From Schistocephalus solidus (taxonomy: Eukaryota; Platyhelminthes; Cestoda; Diphyllobothriidea; Diphyllobothriidae): 64,000 nt of DNA. Position 1 is the stretch's first letter; every line of letters begins with the position of its first letter. A program made the position numbers and the translations under genes. This document shows positions 44,661 to 59,261 of the stretch, one piece after another. The notes beneath the pieces were generated by a model. That model made no database searches. It was not told the DNA's origin and saw only the letters and a list, made by a program, of their open reading frames with translations. The stretch spans positions 1 through 64,000 of the forward strand of contig WEDG01007250.1 in the NCBI GenBank assembly GCA_017591395.1, read 5' to 3'.

Positions 44661-45004
44661 TTCATTTCGAATAATGTTGAAGCTGACTTTTACTTGCACT
44701 TGTGCTAAGAGGTTCCAAGCTACCTCCTGTATACTTTCGGTGTAAGGAACGGCATGTATAAGCAGAATGCGTCTTATAAAGATTGTGACCTAACAAGTGA
44801 AGAGTCATTAACTTCACACAAAAACCCTTGCAACCCACAGGTCGTCCCTCCGCATCCACGAGAGATATACTACTTTAGAGAACCGACCTTTATTCGAAAG
44901 ACGGCCTATTTTAGTTAATAAATTACTATTTATTAGCAGACAACTACGCTGTTTTTATTGAAAACCGTCAAATCATCATCATTGTCATCCTCAAATCCTC
45001 GGGT

Positions 45005-45225
45005 GTTGCACCACCTGGGGTTGGGTATGACTGGCTGACGATAGCTTTTAATCCAGAAATGGCCATTCCAGTCTCCCTTGTCTTCGCCGGCAATATTCAT
45101 CGGCCTATTCTACTACCAGCCGCTGTGTGGCTGCTGGCGGGGCTTGAGAGTTAGCTTCAAGGCAGAGCGGAACGAATGAGTTCTGTTAACGATCGGTGAG
45201 CGTTCATTAACGAATACAGTCAAAT
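45005..45225 (+). repeat. SINE family 1, body and tail
   Basis: CACCACCTGGGGTTGGGTAT, GACTGGCTGACGATAGC, CCAGAAATGGCCATTCCAGT, GTGTGGCTGCTGGCGGGGC and the end CGATCGGTGAGCG (about 45211). The tRNA-like head is missing. Confidence 0.7.
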
Positions 45226-45334
45226 AAAAATTATTTTATTATTAGTCAATTATTTAAGGCCTTATATAATTGACAGTAGCGAAGGAAAGTGTAACAAAAA
45301 CAGAAAAAAGTGAAAAACAAATCCAACATGCCAT

Positions 45335-46245
45335 TACTTTGTTGCTTGTCCTTTCGCGTGTAAAACTGCTCTAAACCGGACTAACATTGAAACAACCAAG
45401 TTTCCTATAGTGGATTGCTCTATGAAATGAAAGCGCAGAAAATCCAGCTTGCCCTGCCTTGAACTGAGTTTTCTGGACAGGTCCCAATTTATTTTGATAA
45501 ATGCGAAGAGATTTTCTGCGAGATTGAGGTTCGGACTGTGAGCTGAAATTAAATATAGTTCGCGGCCCGCAGGCGGAGAGGCTAGCGTGAACTAAAAAAA
45601 TCGATTATATCGCATGCCAAATTAGAATCATACCTCTTTTGACCGATGAACAGGAGCATTCGACGTTGGTGTATGCCGTTATAACCAAAGGCATCCTGCA
45701 CAATGTTGGTGAGCCAGTTGCTATTTATGGACCCCATCTTCGAACGCCAGATTAGTCGCCCTCCGAATGTTATGGCCATGGAAGTTCTTCTTGTCTGGGC
45801 TGAAGTCGGAGGTTTACATAAAAACAAGACATCATCGAAAAAGTAAATGCTTTTCAGAATGAAATTCTGTGGTTAATATGCAAATAAAAAAACGTTCTTT
45901 AATCAATTTTCTACTCATAAAATAACTTTTTTCGTTGAATATTTCTGAGGGAAGTTTAATTCTCTAATCCTTTTTGTAACTATGCGCAAAGGGAACACTA
46001 AAAACTCTTTCCTGTGACTAGCCCGTGGACCATATAATTATACTTTTTTAGTGTATGACGAATAAAATCGTCGTTCTGCTTGCTGTGGATCGTTTTGGTT
46101 TATCTTGCTTAACTCTACGTACTGTCCTATTGTTAATAATTCTGGAAAGTGTGGCCTGGCTAATATCAAAAGTAGTAGCCAATGGCTCACGCGACAGGCT
46201 TTCGGCTGCCAATTTCCGTATGCGCTCGAAATCAGCGTGCGACAT
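45335..46245 (-). pseudogene. Tc1/mariner transposase relic
   Basis: The minus strand has the three expected blocks in order. 46245-46048 is a helix-turn-helix (ERIRKLAAESLSREPLATTF, DISQATLSRIINN). 45827-45582 is a middle catalytic region (TFGGRLIWRSKMGSINSNWL). At about 45545-45335 lie SAHSPNLNLAENLFAFIK, which resembles the SPDLNPIENLW motif around the last acidic residue, and LVRFRAVLHAKGQATK with a stop. The frames are separated by stops and indels. No terminal inverted repeats were found. In the family this enzyme cuts and pastes the element at TA sites. Confidence 0.7.
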
Positions 46246-46299
46246 GAAGTACTTTGTAATCGTATTCGCTCAGCGTGACACAGAAAATTGACAGTATGT

Positions 46300-47125
46300 C
46301 GTGTGTACTCATTATGTACTTTTTACGCCTTTTTATTACCGGTGGGATAAAATAAAATAACAAAAAGAAAACATTTTTATTATTGCCCTTTTTGGCAAAA
46401 AGCGTCAAAACTTTGCAAAATAAAATTTTTAACGCTGACTTCACCCCTTGTTTCTGGAAATCACTTTGCTTTCTTGTGCCTGCCTCCACCTGACTTTTAT
46501 TGACGTAAGATCTCGTTTTCTGGTTCCAGAATGAATTCGTTTTCAAATTTTCTTGCTCACATTAATGTCCTTTTACAGAACAACGCACTTAAACCAGATA
46601 TTCTGATCTGTGATATTAAAGAGCGTATGAAATGACTTAGATATCCGAAAACGTCCGAGTTCGTCCAAATCTGGCCTGGTTGCATTCAATAAAACAGACG
46701 TGAAATGCATTCTTCTAAACTAAAAAGCTTTCTGAACCTCACCTCAATTTTAAAAAAATAACAATACCAAATCTATGCCAAATTATCCACTCAGATGTTG
46801 ATCACGCCATTTAATGAGTTAGTTCGTCTACAATAAAGTGTTGTAATGAACGTGACGCATACTATTGACTTCATAAGCAGCATAAATAAACGGACAGATA
46901 GGATACTGTATGAATAGACATTACACTGTCTTAAAAAAGCATAACATTATTTTTTTTCAAAGCCGACAACACCAATTTCTTCACGTATAAAATTTGAAGG
47001 AGGCGTGATTTGCTACCGAAGGTTCCCAAGAAATAATATTTTTAACCTGTCTTCAATAAAAAAATATTTTAATTTACAGGGGCTTCGAAAATAAATGAAA
47101 ACGATCTATACTACTTATGCCGAGT
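46300..47125. other. AT-rich, no recognisable gene
   Basis: Short frames and no clear repeat. 46320-46400 is A/T-rich but not periodic. Confidence 0.4.
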
Positions 47126-47129
47126 GACT

Positions 47130-47215
47130 TTCTTGCAGACCGCCGTAGGGAGGCTCATCCAAAAGCCGGCATTCTGCCGTGACTGAAATATATTGCGTTC
47201 TGTCACATGATAACT
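47130..47215 (+). repeat. AT-rich dispersed repeat, core
   Basis: TGCAGACCGCCGTAGGGAGG, CTCATCCAAAAGCCGGCATT and CTGCCGTGACTGAAATATAT match 25350-25445 and the complement of 33455-33550. Confidence 0.5.
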
Positions 47216-47862
47216 TTTATTACAATCCTACTAAAGTAATCGTTACCAGGGGAAAATAAATGTGGCTAAAATTTATTGAAAAAGGCCAGCTACTGTATAC
47301 ACATTAGCTTTCAACTATATCTGATCAAAGGCAAATTAAACTATCCCACCAGAACGTCTTCATTTTTTACAATAACATCCTTGTTAAGAATGTGCGAAGC
47401 AACTAAATTACTTGTCGTTGGAAGGGACAGCAAGACTTCTCTTCGCCTGACCTTTCGGACCCTCACTGGATACAATCCTAGATAGAGGGAGTAGAGAGAA
47501 TCTATTAAAGGAACGCTGTAAAAGCCCAAAAAACATGTTACCTCTTTCAAATCGAAATCGTACGAGCACATTGAAAAGGAAAATTAACTGCTCATGTGAA
47601 CAAATCGAACAAGCTTTTGTGCGTGAGAATATTTATATTGTAAGTCAGCAGTTGTCACTTAGGAAGCATTAAGCCATTAAGGCATTCTAGCTCCTGAAGT
47701 TTGTGCGACTTTCTGCCCACTTTAAACTTATAAGTACAGGGAGGCTGTATCATCCCTCAGTGAGGCCGTCAGTCCCTCACCTAAATACGTGCTGGTTCTT
47801 ATTTGCTACAAAATATCTCCGTACACTTAGGCGTGCGCTGAACGATTACACTTCACTTATAC

Positions 47863-48111
<249 letters not shown>

Positions 48112-48715
48112 TTTACGGAAAGCTGTTGACCTGCCAGGCGCATGAACTCGAGGGTTACTCTTTCCCGACTCACCAGGCACACCAATATGAACTGAGCGGT
48201 CACCCTGGTAGCTTTGCCGATGCATCTGAAATGAGAGTAATCGGTGAGCCCCTCCCACCCCCCCCCGCCCACTATTTTTCCTTAATGCATTCTAATTTTG
48301 TTAGTTCTCCCTGTCTCTGACCATATCCTATTGCTAATGGAGATGAGGTCTGTGTTAGTCTCTCCACTTACCGCTCCACTCTCACCACTCTCTCCACTCT
48401 CACCTTACAAGTTCAACATAACAAGCTGTTCTGTTATAATATTTTGGGCTTAAATATCGTGAGTAAAATGATAACTGAATTTACTCACACCTTGCCCACA
48501 CTTACAATGGCATTCATCACCGTTGCTTCAGGCGGCTGTCTATTTGCAGATTCACCACATCATTAATGATTATTATTCACTGCAGTCAGTAGGCGACACA
48601 GGCTTACGCGAAGTTGAGCCAGTTGGCACACTGCCAGTGATTGTTTTGACAAGTTCACTAAAGCAAGCACACACGGCATGTCAACCGTCAGTGCCGAATA
48701 TGTCCACCGTGAGCC
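48112..48715. other. No recognisable gene
   Basis: It contains a C-rich run at 48250-48270 and repeated TCTCCACT words at 48358-48400. Nothing else identified. Confidence 0.4.
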
Positions 48716-48719
48716 TCAC

Positions 48720-48850
48720 AGCTGGGACGGCGACTTGCACATGAATTATCGTATAATGATAGTAGACTTGCGATGCATCTACCGCACTAGCTCCTACCTC
48801 ATCCAACTGGGCTCAATGTTAAGACAGAGTCAAAAATACCGGAGGCAGTA
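48720..48850 (-). repeat. LINE tail, 3' part, inverted
   Basis: GGCGACTTGCACATGAATTA, GATAGTAGACTTGCG, CTACCGCACTAGCTCC and AAGACAGAGTCAAAAATACC are the complement of the beta module end. Confidence 0.7.
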
Positions 48851-48949
48851 TACGGGTGCAATGGCTGACAGTGGCAGTGGCTAAAAACAGGTGGCCTTGC
48901 GCTAAATTTGAAGTAAGGTACAAATTACCGTCTCCTGCCCCTAATTGCC

Positions 48950-49932
<983 letters not shown>

Positions 49933-49934
49933 TA

Positions 49935-50695
49935 CGCTTTGTGATCGCGGACCAATTTGTTGGCCTTCTTCCGTCCCGGTTGTCTGGGTCAGAACAGTGA
50001 AGCGAGTACAAACAAAGCTTGGCTGGGGGGAGGCAACTGGTAAGCCGAAATCTGTTCAAGTGCTCCGGGAGAGCGCAGAAAATCACCGAATCACGTCACT
50101 GCTACAGGCAAACGAAGAGAGAAGAAGAAGGCTAAAGCACCTCTGATTCATTTACGATTTTCTGCAAGCCAGACTCCAGTCCCAGCCTGGAGAATTCCGA
50201 GGGTTGACCCGGGACTCCGTTGGCCCTAGTAATCATAAACGCACCTGCCCACTGCAAAGGTCACACACGTGCTTTGTCACTGCTCACGTCAGCCTCGACG
50301 AATGCATCCCCAGTTGTGTGATTTTAAATTCTTTTGCGATTTATCACCGTCTGCAGATTGGTTGTTCATTCCTTACCCTTACGACAATAGCAGCACTCAG
50401 AGCCTGGTGGGACAAACTTACGAGGTCGCCGATTAACCGACACACCAGACGTTGTTCATGACTCGCTTCTTACCGGTGGTGCGGTCGCGCAACAGAATTT
50501 GTCGTCACTATTTCATCTACCTAAGTTCGTAGCTCAGTCCTGTCGGCAATTCGAGCTTTCGCTAGTAATCTATACTAGGGCCTCGTGGAGATCAGGCTAG
50601 ATTGGTGGTCGCCATCTCAACCCCCTTGAAATTGGCTTCCGCTCTGCGGCGGGTCTTGCACATCTCATTTTAGCCCTGATATCGCATTTGAAATG
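49935..50695. other. No recognisable gene
   Basis: Moderate GC with short frames only. No repeat recognised. Confidence 0.4.
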
Positions 50696-50696
50696 A

Positions 50697-50725
50697 GCGA
50701 GAGAGAGAGAGAGAGAGAGAGAGAG
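50697..50725. repeat. (GA)n at 3' end of CR1-like LINE
   Basis: About 14 GA units directly abut the 3' end of the minus-strand LINE, as at 60918-60956. On the element strand this is a (TC)n tail. Confidence 0.9.
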
Positions 50726-51840
50726 CTACGCTTTATTTTGAAAGTAAAATTCCAAAACTTTCAGCAAAAGGTCCTCCATTCATCCTGAAGAATCGTCCTT
50801 GAATGCGTCTAAAAATATCGATCAATTTGAACTTCCTTCAAAATGTTGCCAGCGTCGCGAGCGCTGGTGACCTCATTTTGTTGTTCGAATAAACGAATAG
50901 GGTTAAAATACAGTATATAATGGGTGAACTAGGCCAATCGACGTACATATAAGAGGATTCACATGCGAATGGAGAGCAGAAAAGATGGTGGCTCATTTTC
51001 AAAAGCCCGCCAAACAATATGTTGGAAGCCTCGCCGCATGAGTGGGAAGATTTCACAGTAATTAGTTCAGTGTGCAGGAGATGGACAATAGCTTCCAGAA
51101 TTCGATCACCGAATTGTTTGATCATTGGGAAGTTTCGTTGTAGTCTCAAATCAACTGAAATGATATAATCAGCATCAGCAGCAGAAGAGAGCATCTGGAG
51201 GAAACGCTTTAAAATCAGCATATGTTTTTTTTACCAAAAAAGAACAGGAGCTCAATAGAAAATGAGATGAACCTGCAGATTAGGGCTTGAGGTGTGTGAT
51301 TGGAACACAAATGATGAATTTTAGTGAAAAGGGTTTCTATATGAAGAAAGAATTAGAGATTTAGTGAGAGAGTAACACCAAGGTACCGAGAAGAGGATAA
51401 CTTGTTGGAAAGTCCATTAAAGAATTGAGAGCTGGCAGAGGGTTGCAGTCGGAAAACTCAATAAACTGATTTCCGATTATTCGGTAAAAGACTGTTTGAC
51501 AACGACCATGCTAAGGCCAGGCCCAGGCCATCCTTCGGATACTGGAGATGCGGCTGGTTTTAAGTTGGTGATCAACTACCGTCTCGTCAGCATACTTCAC
51601 ATACAGTCATTGGGCGATCTCAAGCCATCTGTACGGAGGGAGAATAGGTGAGGGGTTAAGACGGAGCCTTGAAGGAATCCATAATGACCAGGAAGAACAG
51701 TCGATTTCCGCTTGCCGGATTGGACGAATTGAGTGTGGGAAGTAAAATAATCTCCAAGCCAAGAGACAGCCAGTCCGGGAGAGCCGCATGCTGATATTTT
51801 ATTAAGGAGGAGATGACGCGGGATCGTATCGAAAGTTTGA
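50726..51840 (-). mobile_element. CR1-like LINE, 3' half with RT
   Basis: From about 51836 the minus strand encodes the RT palm: FDTIPRHLLLNKISACGSPG (motif A region), LAVSWLGDYFTSHTQFVQSG, then YGFLQGSVLTPHLFSLRTDG (motif B). Further on are weakly conserved thumb blocks, including LILKRFLQMLSSAADADYII and LRLQRNFPMIKQFGDRILEA (51221 onward). It ends with CTTTCAAAATAAAGCG and the TC repeat. The 5' part including endonuclease is missing (usual 5' truncation), and several stops and shifts occur. The clade assignment to CR1 within the Jockey group is from motif style and the simple-repeat 3' tail. Confidence 0.8.
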
Positions 51841-51884
51841 AGGTTTCGATAAAAACAGGATCTAAATTTATTGCTAATCGATTG

Positions 51885-52000
51885 AAAACAGTGAAAATCG
51901 TGAAATATCCACCATTATTTCAAGGAAAATCTGAAACTAATTGTAATTCAGTATCAGAAATACCTAAAGCCATTTGAAGAAAGTAAAAAATCTCTTGATA
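51885..52000 (+). repeat. Diverged repeat shared with 18605-18745
   Basis: AATCGATTGAAAACAGTGAA, ATTATTTCAAGGAAAATCTG and CAGAAATACCTA. The family is unknown. Confidence 0.5.
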
Positions 52001-52042
52001 TACAGAAAATGTTATGGTTACCAATCACCTGACAGTTCTATT

Positions 52043-52607
<565 letters not shown>

Positions 52608-52720
52608 GAGTCGATCACTGGAACATAGTGTTTATTGGCCTGACGTTTCCGATTCTCTCTCGAACCCATCATCTGAGACAATTGCCGCAAATTTATTCGT
52701 CGCATTTATAGCGATGTTTC
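52608..52720 (-). mobile_element. PLE terminal fragment
   Basis: The minus strand reads GATGGGTTCGAGAGAGAATC, GGAAACGTCAGGCCAATAAA and TGTTCCAGTGATCGAC, in the same order as the arms at 19328-20112. No coding part is left. Confidence 0.65.
52631..52675 (-). ncRNA. Hammerhead-like core in PLE fragment
   Basis: CAGATGATGGGTTCGAGAGA, then GAATCGGAAACGTCAGGCC and AATAAA on the minus strand. The potential stem is GGGTTC with GAATC(C/G), with GAAA directly after. Confidence 0.4.
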
Positions 52721-52724
52721 ACGT

Positions 52725-53850
52725 TTTCAGAATTTGCCGTTTTTTAAACGAAACAAATTAATATTACTTTTCACATTTTCTTCAAGTTTTAACTTCGCGC
52801 AAGCTTTTCCATGATTATTTCAAAGCTTTGGTATATGCGTTGGTGTCAGTTTGTGCGTGATTATCAATCTTTCGCAAATTTCTGCATTTTGCGTAAGATA
52901 GGTTCTCTACTGTAGTTTATACTCCCGTTAATTGTAAGATCGTTCTAGCCCCTCCCCTGAGTAGATGCCAGGATTATCCCGAAGTAGCTAGCAGTCTCTG
53001 CAAAAAATCTTTAAACCTACTTGAAAAGTGATCGCCATCGAGCAGTGTGATTACTAAGCAGAGGCCACGATTAGCCAATTAATTTGCGGCCGGAGGAGAA
53101 AACGCATGCCAGCCGGACAGTGACAGCGACCTCGGCCTCCTCGTATTTGCCCGGTGGTCTTTCGCCCGCCGTACTATTATCTCCCCCGCTCCCCCCCCCC
53201 TCCCTCCCTCCCTCCCTCCTGGTGTCCCCGCCCCGAGTTCCACCGGCGTCGAATGTCTCCTGCGTCGCGTTGTGTGAGTGCTAACACGCACTACAAACAC
53301 GTGAGTCAATCGGGCTCCTGTCGGCCAAACCCGCACAAACTGCGGCGTTTGTCTGGCCGTGGACACTAGCCGCTCTCTCGGAGGCGTGAAGGACAGGCTC
53401 ATATATAAATGCACCGAAGTCCTCCTCCTGTTTAGGTGTGGGTAGGGGGGAGGATTTGGGCATAAGGTCCACGGCGAGTGTATTAGTCATTGTTCTGTCT
53501 AAGACGCCGCTCGGAGATATTTGGACTACCACTTGCGAAAGCGATTGTCAATCGAATCGAACGACTAGTGAGATTTAACGTAAAATTAGGGGAAATGGTC
53601 ACGCGACTATACGAGTACGTCGCCGAAAGCCCAGACTGGATTCCAAAAGACGAGGGGAGACAATCGACCCGGGTGCACCGCATCATCTCAGTAACGTTTG
53701 TTTTGTAATTCAGTCTCGCTGTCGTCGAAAAGCCATTTGACCAATTACAGAATCAGAGACCAAAGCAAAATCCCAGGCGCACATTGAATTCTGATTAGCG
53801 ACCGGTATGATCTCCTTATTGACATCCAGTAAGTATAGAAATGGATATAT
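52725..53850. other. No recognisable gene; C/T-rich tract
   Basis: 53178-53220 is a C/T tract with (CCCT)n. Frames of 70-110 codons around 53080-53700 exist on both strands but none has a recognisable domain. Confidence 0.4.
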
Positions 53851-53852
53851 AC

Positions 53853-54478
<626 letters not shown>

Positions 54479-54484
54479 CGGTGA

Positions 54485-55480
54485 GTGAAGTACTCCGGAA
54501 ACAGTACGCCTTGATACCTTTTAGATTTCCACCAGTTTCGTAGCCACTGAGTATCCTGGTTGCCAAATGAACTGCCCGACCCACAATCATTCTAACAGGC
54601 CTTTATCAGCTTTCATCAACACTGTGTTACTCAGACGCCATTTCTACGCATCTGATAAGTGCTGCTCCGTGAAATACACTTAAAGAAGGCGCTTTTTTTC
54701 CTCTGAACGCCGTGAGCAACTCTTCAACATGTGTTCGTGAGCATCGATTGTCGCAGTCGAAGGAAATTTCCAGGGGCTCGTCGTAAATCCTATGAGAGTA
54801 AGTAAACGATGCAATCGCCCTACCCTCAGCCCTAAACCTTGGCTAGCACGTGACCTGACTGGAGTCTCAGTCATCCCAGCCTAGTTGAAATTGACCGGGC
54901 TGGTGCCTCAACCTAGCGGCTTTGCATAACTGAACCCTGGAGCAAAGGAGATGTACGTAAACGGAATTTATGCGGAACTGTCAAATTTGAGAATTCACCG
55001 GTGTGGGGACTACAGGGTTCAACGAAAGTTCACCAAGAAAGCTCGCTAAGCGCTCTAAACTTATCGCTGGCTTGCAAACACCAGCTCAAGCTGAGTCTCG
55101 AAATGAGGTCATGTTAGGTTTCAGTCAAAAATGGTGACTGATTGGTGGCTGAGAGATGACCAATTCAGCCTCTCAGTTCTGGTGAACACGTCTGGAATAG
55201 CGTGGGTCTTAGGACTAACAATCCGCATTAAAATGCCTAGCACTGTTTATGTGCAAATCATAGAACGTGAGGTATCAACTAAGGTACTTATCGCAGGTTT
55301 GAACCGTCATTTTGAAACAAAACTATCCGGTTGTTTTTTTTTCTACTTGCAGGGATAATTTGTTGTGTACATTCTTCTGCCTTCCTATAATTTTGTGACA
55401 GGGAAAATAATTTCAGCTCTTACCTGTACAACAGTTGTCTAGTAGTGCTTAGAACTGGCGCGATGGAAGAATGACTGGGT
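54485..55480. other. No recognisable gene
   Basis: Mixed composition with short frames only. Confidence 0.4.
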
Positions 55481-55483
55481 AAG

Positions 55484-55808
55484 GATGGCCACCCTAACAA
55501 GACACAGGAAAAGGGCCCGTCCACAATACATGTGGCTTTGCGTTAAATTCCAAGGAAATTATATATGGGTTTAAGGTGAGGGTTAGGTTTAAGTTTGAGG
55601 TTAAGGTCAGAGTTGGGGTTAGGGTCATGACTAGGCTAAGGGTTAATAATATTAGTGTGTTAACTGTAGGCTTTAGGTTTAAAGTAGGGCTAAGGTTAAG
55701 ATTAAGGTGACAGTTTAGTTTTGTGTTAGGGTTACGACACGGTATAATTTCAGTTCTTGAAATTTACCGAAGGTGGTGCCTATTCCCATGTTCTGTTTAG
55801 ACGGCCAT
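55484..55808. repeat. TIR-bounded repeat with TTAGGG-like interior
   Basis: The outer ends GGATGGCCACCCTAACAAGA and GTTCTGTTTAGACGGCCATA resemble the TIR of 33148-33413. The inner GGCTTTGCGTTAAATTCCAA and CTTGAAATTTACCGAAGG resemble the arms at 26625 and 26818. The interior has many GGGTTAGG, AGGTTAAGG and GGTTTAGG words. Confidence 0.6.
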
Positions 55809-55809
55809 A

Positions 55810-56995
55810 CAAGGCATTCCTATCAATAACTGTTTTCACCGTAATTGAACTGTCAACCTGTGGTCCAACTGGCGCTAAGATACTGCACCGCATCTTTTTG
55901 TTTTAATTCCTATGGTTTCAAGGTCATGCACTTTCATTTCGAACACTCCCGTGGGCATTATGGTATCGATTGCCCTGGCTGTCGACGGCGCAGGCACGCG
56001 CACAGAAACCCAGACAGTCACAGCAATGCGGGCGAACTAGGACACGAGGCAGAGGAGCTCGCTGCCGAAAACCTAGAAATGCAGCGAACCATCTAGATAT
56101 ACGGCCCCTCACGCATGACCGAAAACCGTTACCACCCGCCCTGGTCTCACCAACCATCGCTGCTCTCTGAGATGACAGCTCTGGATTCTGTACAGAATAA
56201 GTACCTCGTTTGGTGTCCTTCCTAAACCTTCTGCTAGCCGGAACTTGGCTTCGTGATTTTGGTAATCAGCGTACATTAACTACCTTAGGCACAAAGAAAC
56301 ATACCTGAATAAAATAAGTAGATAAGTTTTAGGAAGGGGCACATACGATACCGTCACCGTAATTAGCTTACTTTGCGAAGTTGAAAATGCGTTATCTTGT
56401 CTAATCAAATAATAAGACTGCCCAACAGCTTTAAATAGCTTATAGAAGGGGCGACGTTGGGTGGGCGGAGAGAAAGGGGGCGAAAAATTGCCTGCGGTTA
56501 CTCGAACTATGGCTATGGTAAACGCGGAGCTTGTATGAGCTTCTTCTATGCACACAAGACCAACTTTCATCATTTGCTGACATTCCCTTCTTTTGTGGCT
56601 AGTAGGTACTGGCCCAGTGGCTTACTGTACTTCGGTCGGACCCTATAAATCACGCGAAAAGCTTCATTGGGTCCATACGATGCCCCGAATCAGCAACACG
56701 AGCGCGAATAGCCCTGTTTAGGCTCCTAATTTTTAATTTTCCCAACCATATCGGGAGGTATTCCATTTTTTCCTTTTGCATCGGTGCCGACTCGTGCGAC
56801 CAGAGGCGCACGTGAAAGACTCACTTCAAATTTAGGTGGTCTGAGATATGGTGCCTGCCCTTATCGTTACCGTTTTAATCGACCCGTTTCCATAAAATAT
56901 ACTGGCCTGAAGATAATTTATCAAGAGCAAATTAGTATTGTGTGTTTTCTTTTATTTCTCCTCTGCCTTCACACGCATATATGAACATAAATTGG
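55810..56995. other. No recognisable gene
   Basis: Overlapping frames of 60-97 codons on both strands, none recognisable. Confidence 0.4.
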
Positions 56996-56999
56996 TAAT

Positions 57000-57125
57000 A
57001 AAAAGACCACACCACCTGTCTGACGTGGCCCTGGTCAGTCTGAATGTTGGACACACTTGTATTTGGGACAGAACTCGCACTGCCTATTCAAGAAGGGCGA
57101 GGGTTTCTCGCAGTCACGCCCTCGG
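57000..57125 (+). pseudogene. Possible PLE GIY-YIG fragment
   Basis: The frame gives HLSDVALVSLNVGHTCIWDR, then TRTAYSRRARV. This resembles the H-x-T/V-GHTF-WDKTRIV block of PLE C-termini such as 60169-59951 (MHTLDTGHTFAWDKTRIVAA). It is short and isolated. Confidence 0.4.
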
Positions 57126-57414
57126 GTGAATCATGCGTCAACCGCCTGTCGAGTTTGCTGTTGCGAGCCCCATGTTCGCCAAGTAACATGAGAGGTGCCT
57201 GCTATTTAATACAATGATAGGCTCGAGTTTGCCATACACCAGAATACTATAAAGACCACCTACAGAAGGCACCGGTAAGCGTGACTTTAGGTTCACAAGC
57301 ATTTCCCCTCCACATTTCCCCACATTTCCTCCCCCCCACATTTCCCCCCCCCCCCCACATAAGACGACACTTCGGCCGTTGATTCATATGAGGTTCACGG
57401 GGTGCCCTAAAGTA

Positions 57415-57830
57415 TGGTGGCGCACTGATGGTGACTAGTTCGCTATTTAGTTTATGGTGATAGTAGACTTTCGACGCATCTGTCGCACTCTCTCCCCCTC
57501 CCCAACCTGCGCCCGGTGTCATGGCCACGTCAAGGAGCCCCGGGGGCGGGAGAGGGCACAGGTGACTGATGCACCCAGAGCCGCCCTTAAGCGTGTTGTC
57601 ATGCCTGGCTCGAATACTATGTGGTGTTAGTGCTATACGGACTACCTTAGGAGGGTGCCATTGCAACTGGACTCTCAATCTGGCAGTCGGCCACTCCACA
57701 CATCCACACACTGGACTGACCACGCAGTTATTCAGGTGGCAACCTTCCAAGCCATGGCTCTTATCGCGTCGTAATAACTTCTAATGCGCTAGATTTATTC
57801 TACTGAGGAATGCGCTGATTTGCCGCGGAG
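57415..57830 (-). repeat. Solo LINE tail, diverged
   Basis: On the plus strand: GTGATAGTAGACTTTCGACG, CCTCCCCAACCTGCGCCCGG, GGTGACTGATGCACCC, AACTGGACTCTCAATCTGGC and GGCAACCTTCCAAGCCATGG, the complement of the beta module and part of alpha. A C homopolymer lies just left, at 57341-57356. Confidence 0.75.
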
Positions 57831-57834
57831 GTTC

Positions 57835-59260
57835 GTTCCCAGGGTCAAACTCCCGTTTCATTCTCCCGTGCACCAGTTGACTCATATCTCGCTTCAAGCT
57901 GAAACGCTGAAGAGGATGCATTTTATCCCAAAACGAGCATGGGAGACGACATTTGCTGCGTTTATTTAAAAAATGAAATTTGATTAAACTGATAGATTAA
58001 TGTTATACTAATCATTATTGATCTGCTTCTGAATGCAGTTTACACAGTTGGATGTAGGATGCTCATTCAGAAGCCATTATGCTACGGGGGAGGATGAAGG
58101 GAGTTGAAATTATGGCCCTTCTTGAAAATTTTGTGGCTTTATTTTGCATACCGAAAATTTAAATTTCTGTTTCGGGATGTACTACACGACTTTTTTTTCA
58201 AAAAATAATAATTGCTGAATCTATAGTTTCTTGTATAGTATGCATAAATGATCTATATTCCAGACTGTTGGCATATAGTCGAGCAAAGTGACGCTATCTA
58301 TTCGCCATTTCATATCATTCCCAGCTCCAGGTGCAACACTTCGATGAAATCTCAAGTAGTTTAAACAATGCAGGAGATGTAAGGAAGTCGTCGATAAATT
58401 TTACCGAAAAGGGTTCATGGCCAATGGAGCGGTCAGTTCGGGCTTCTTTGCCGTTAGTGGCCTCACTTCCGAGACTTCCACCCAACGCACAGCAGACGCG
58501 CGTCCCTGCGACTAATCTAATGCGAATCCGAAATTTCGAGTACACCAAATTATGGTTCCAGTGATCGTGTCTTCTTCTTATTATTATAAGTCGATTTGGC
58601 TTGATTTAACAATGACTTTCCCCGGTTTTTCGACGGTTCAGGCGACCGCTAGCATGGTAACTAACAATCCAGAAGCTCATGCCTGTCGATCTACGCACAT
58701 AACTTTACTGCGACAAAATAAATTTGCATGTTCAGCCTCTGAGGGAATTTATGCCCAGACAATTGGTTGCATAAAAAAACCAAAGAGGCCGTGTGTGAGA
58801 GCCTGCAGCTATTCGTAGGTTGGTAATGCTGCCAAAAGACTAATTGTTTAAGAATATAACAAGAAAAAAGCATAAATCTTTATTTTGTGATGCATGTACT
58901 ACATGCGTCACATATAACTCATTTATCTAGCTTCATGGCATTGAATAATAAATTTAAAAACAGCCGATTCCGTATTGGGATATCTAAAAGTTAATAACTG
59001 TTACTGAGTCACCGTACTATATGCCCAATTTGCTAGTCTTCATTGCGTTTCCAGTTATGCAATCGAAATTCGAACGTCTTCTGTCATTACTTTTGTTATT
59101 TTCTTTAGTAACAAGGATCCATAGTCGTAGTTCATTAATTAAATTTTCATATCAATTGCCTTCTTCCTCCTCATCGAAATAAATCAAATAAATCAAATTT
59201 GTATATGGATGTACAGTAAATATTCTATCTAATATTGATAAGCGAAATCGGTAAGACAAC
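57835..59260. other. AT-rich, no recognisable gene
   Basis: Only short frames. Nothing recognised on either strand. Confidence 0.4.
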
Positions 59261-59261
59261 G

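Noticed and set aside
45225..46330. Terminal inverted repeats of the Tc1/mariner relic
   Set aside because: The only shared word near both ends (TTGACAGTA) is in direct, not inverted, orientation.
55550..55745. Interstitial telomere array
   Set aside because: The GGTTAG-like words are degenerate and sit inside inverted-end repeats seen at several loci, so a mobile element explains them better.
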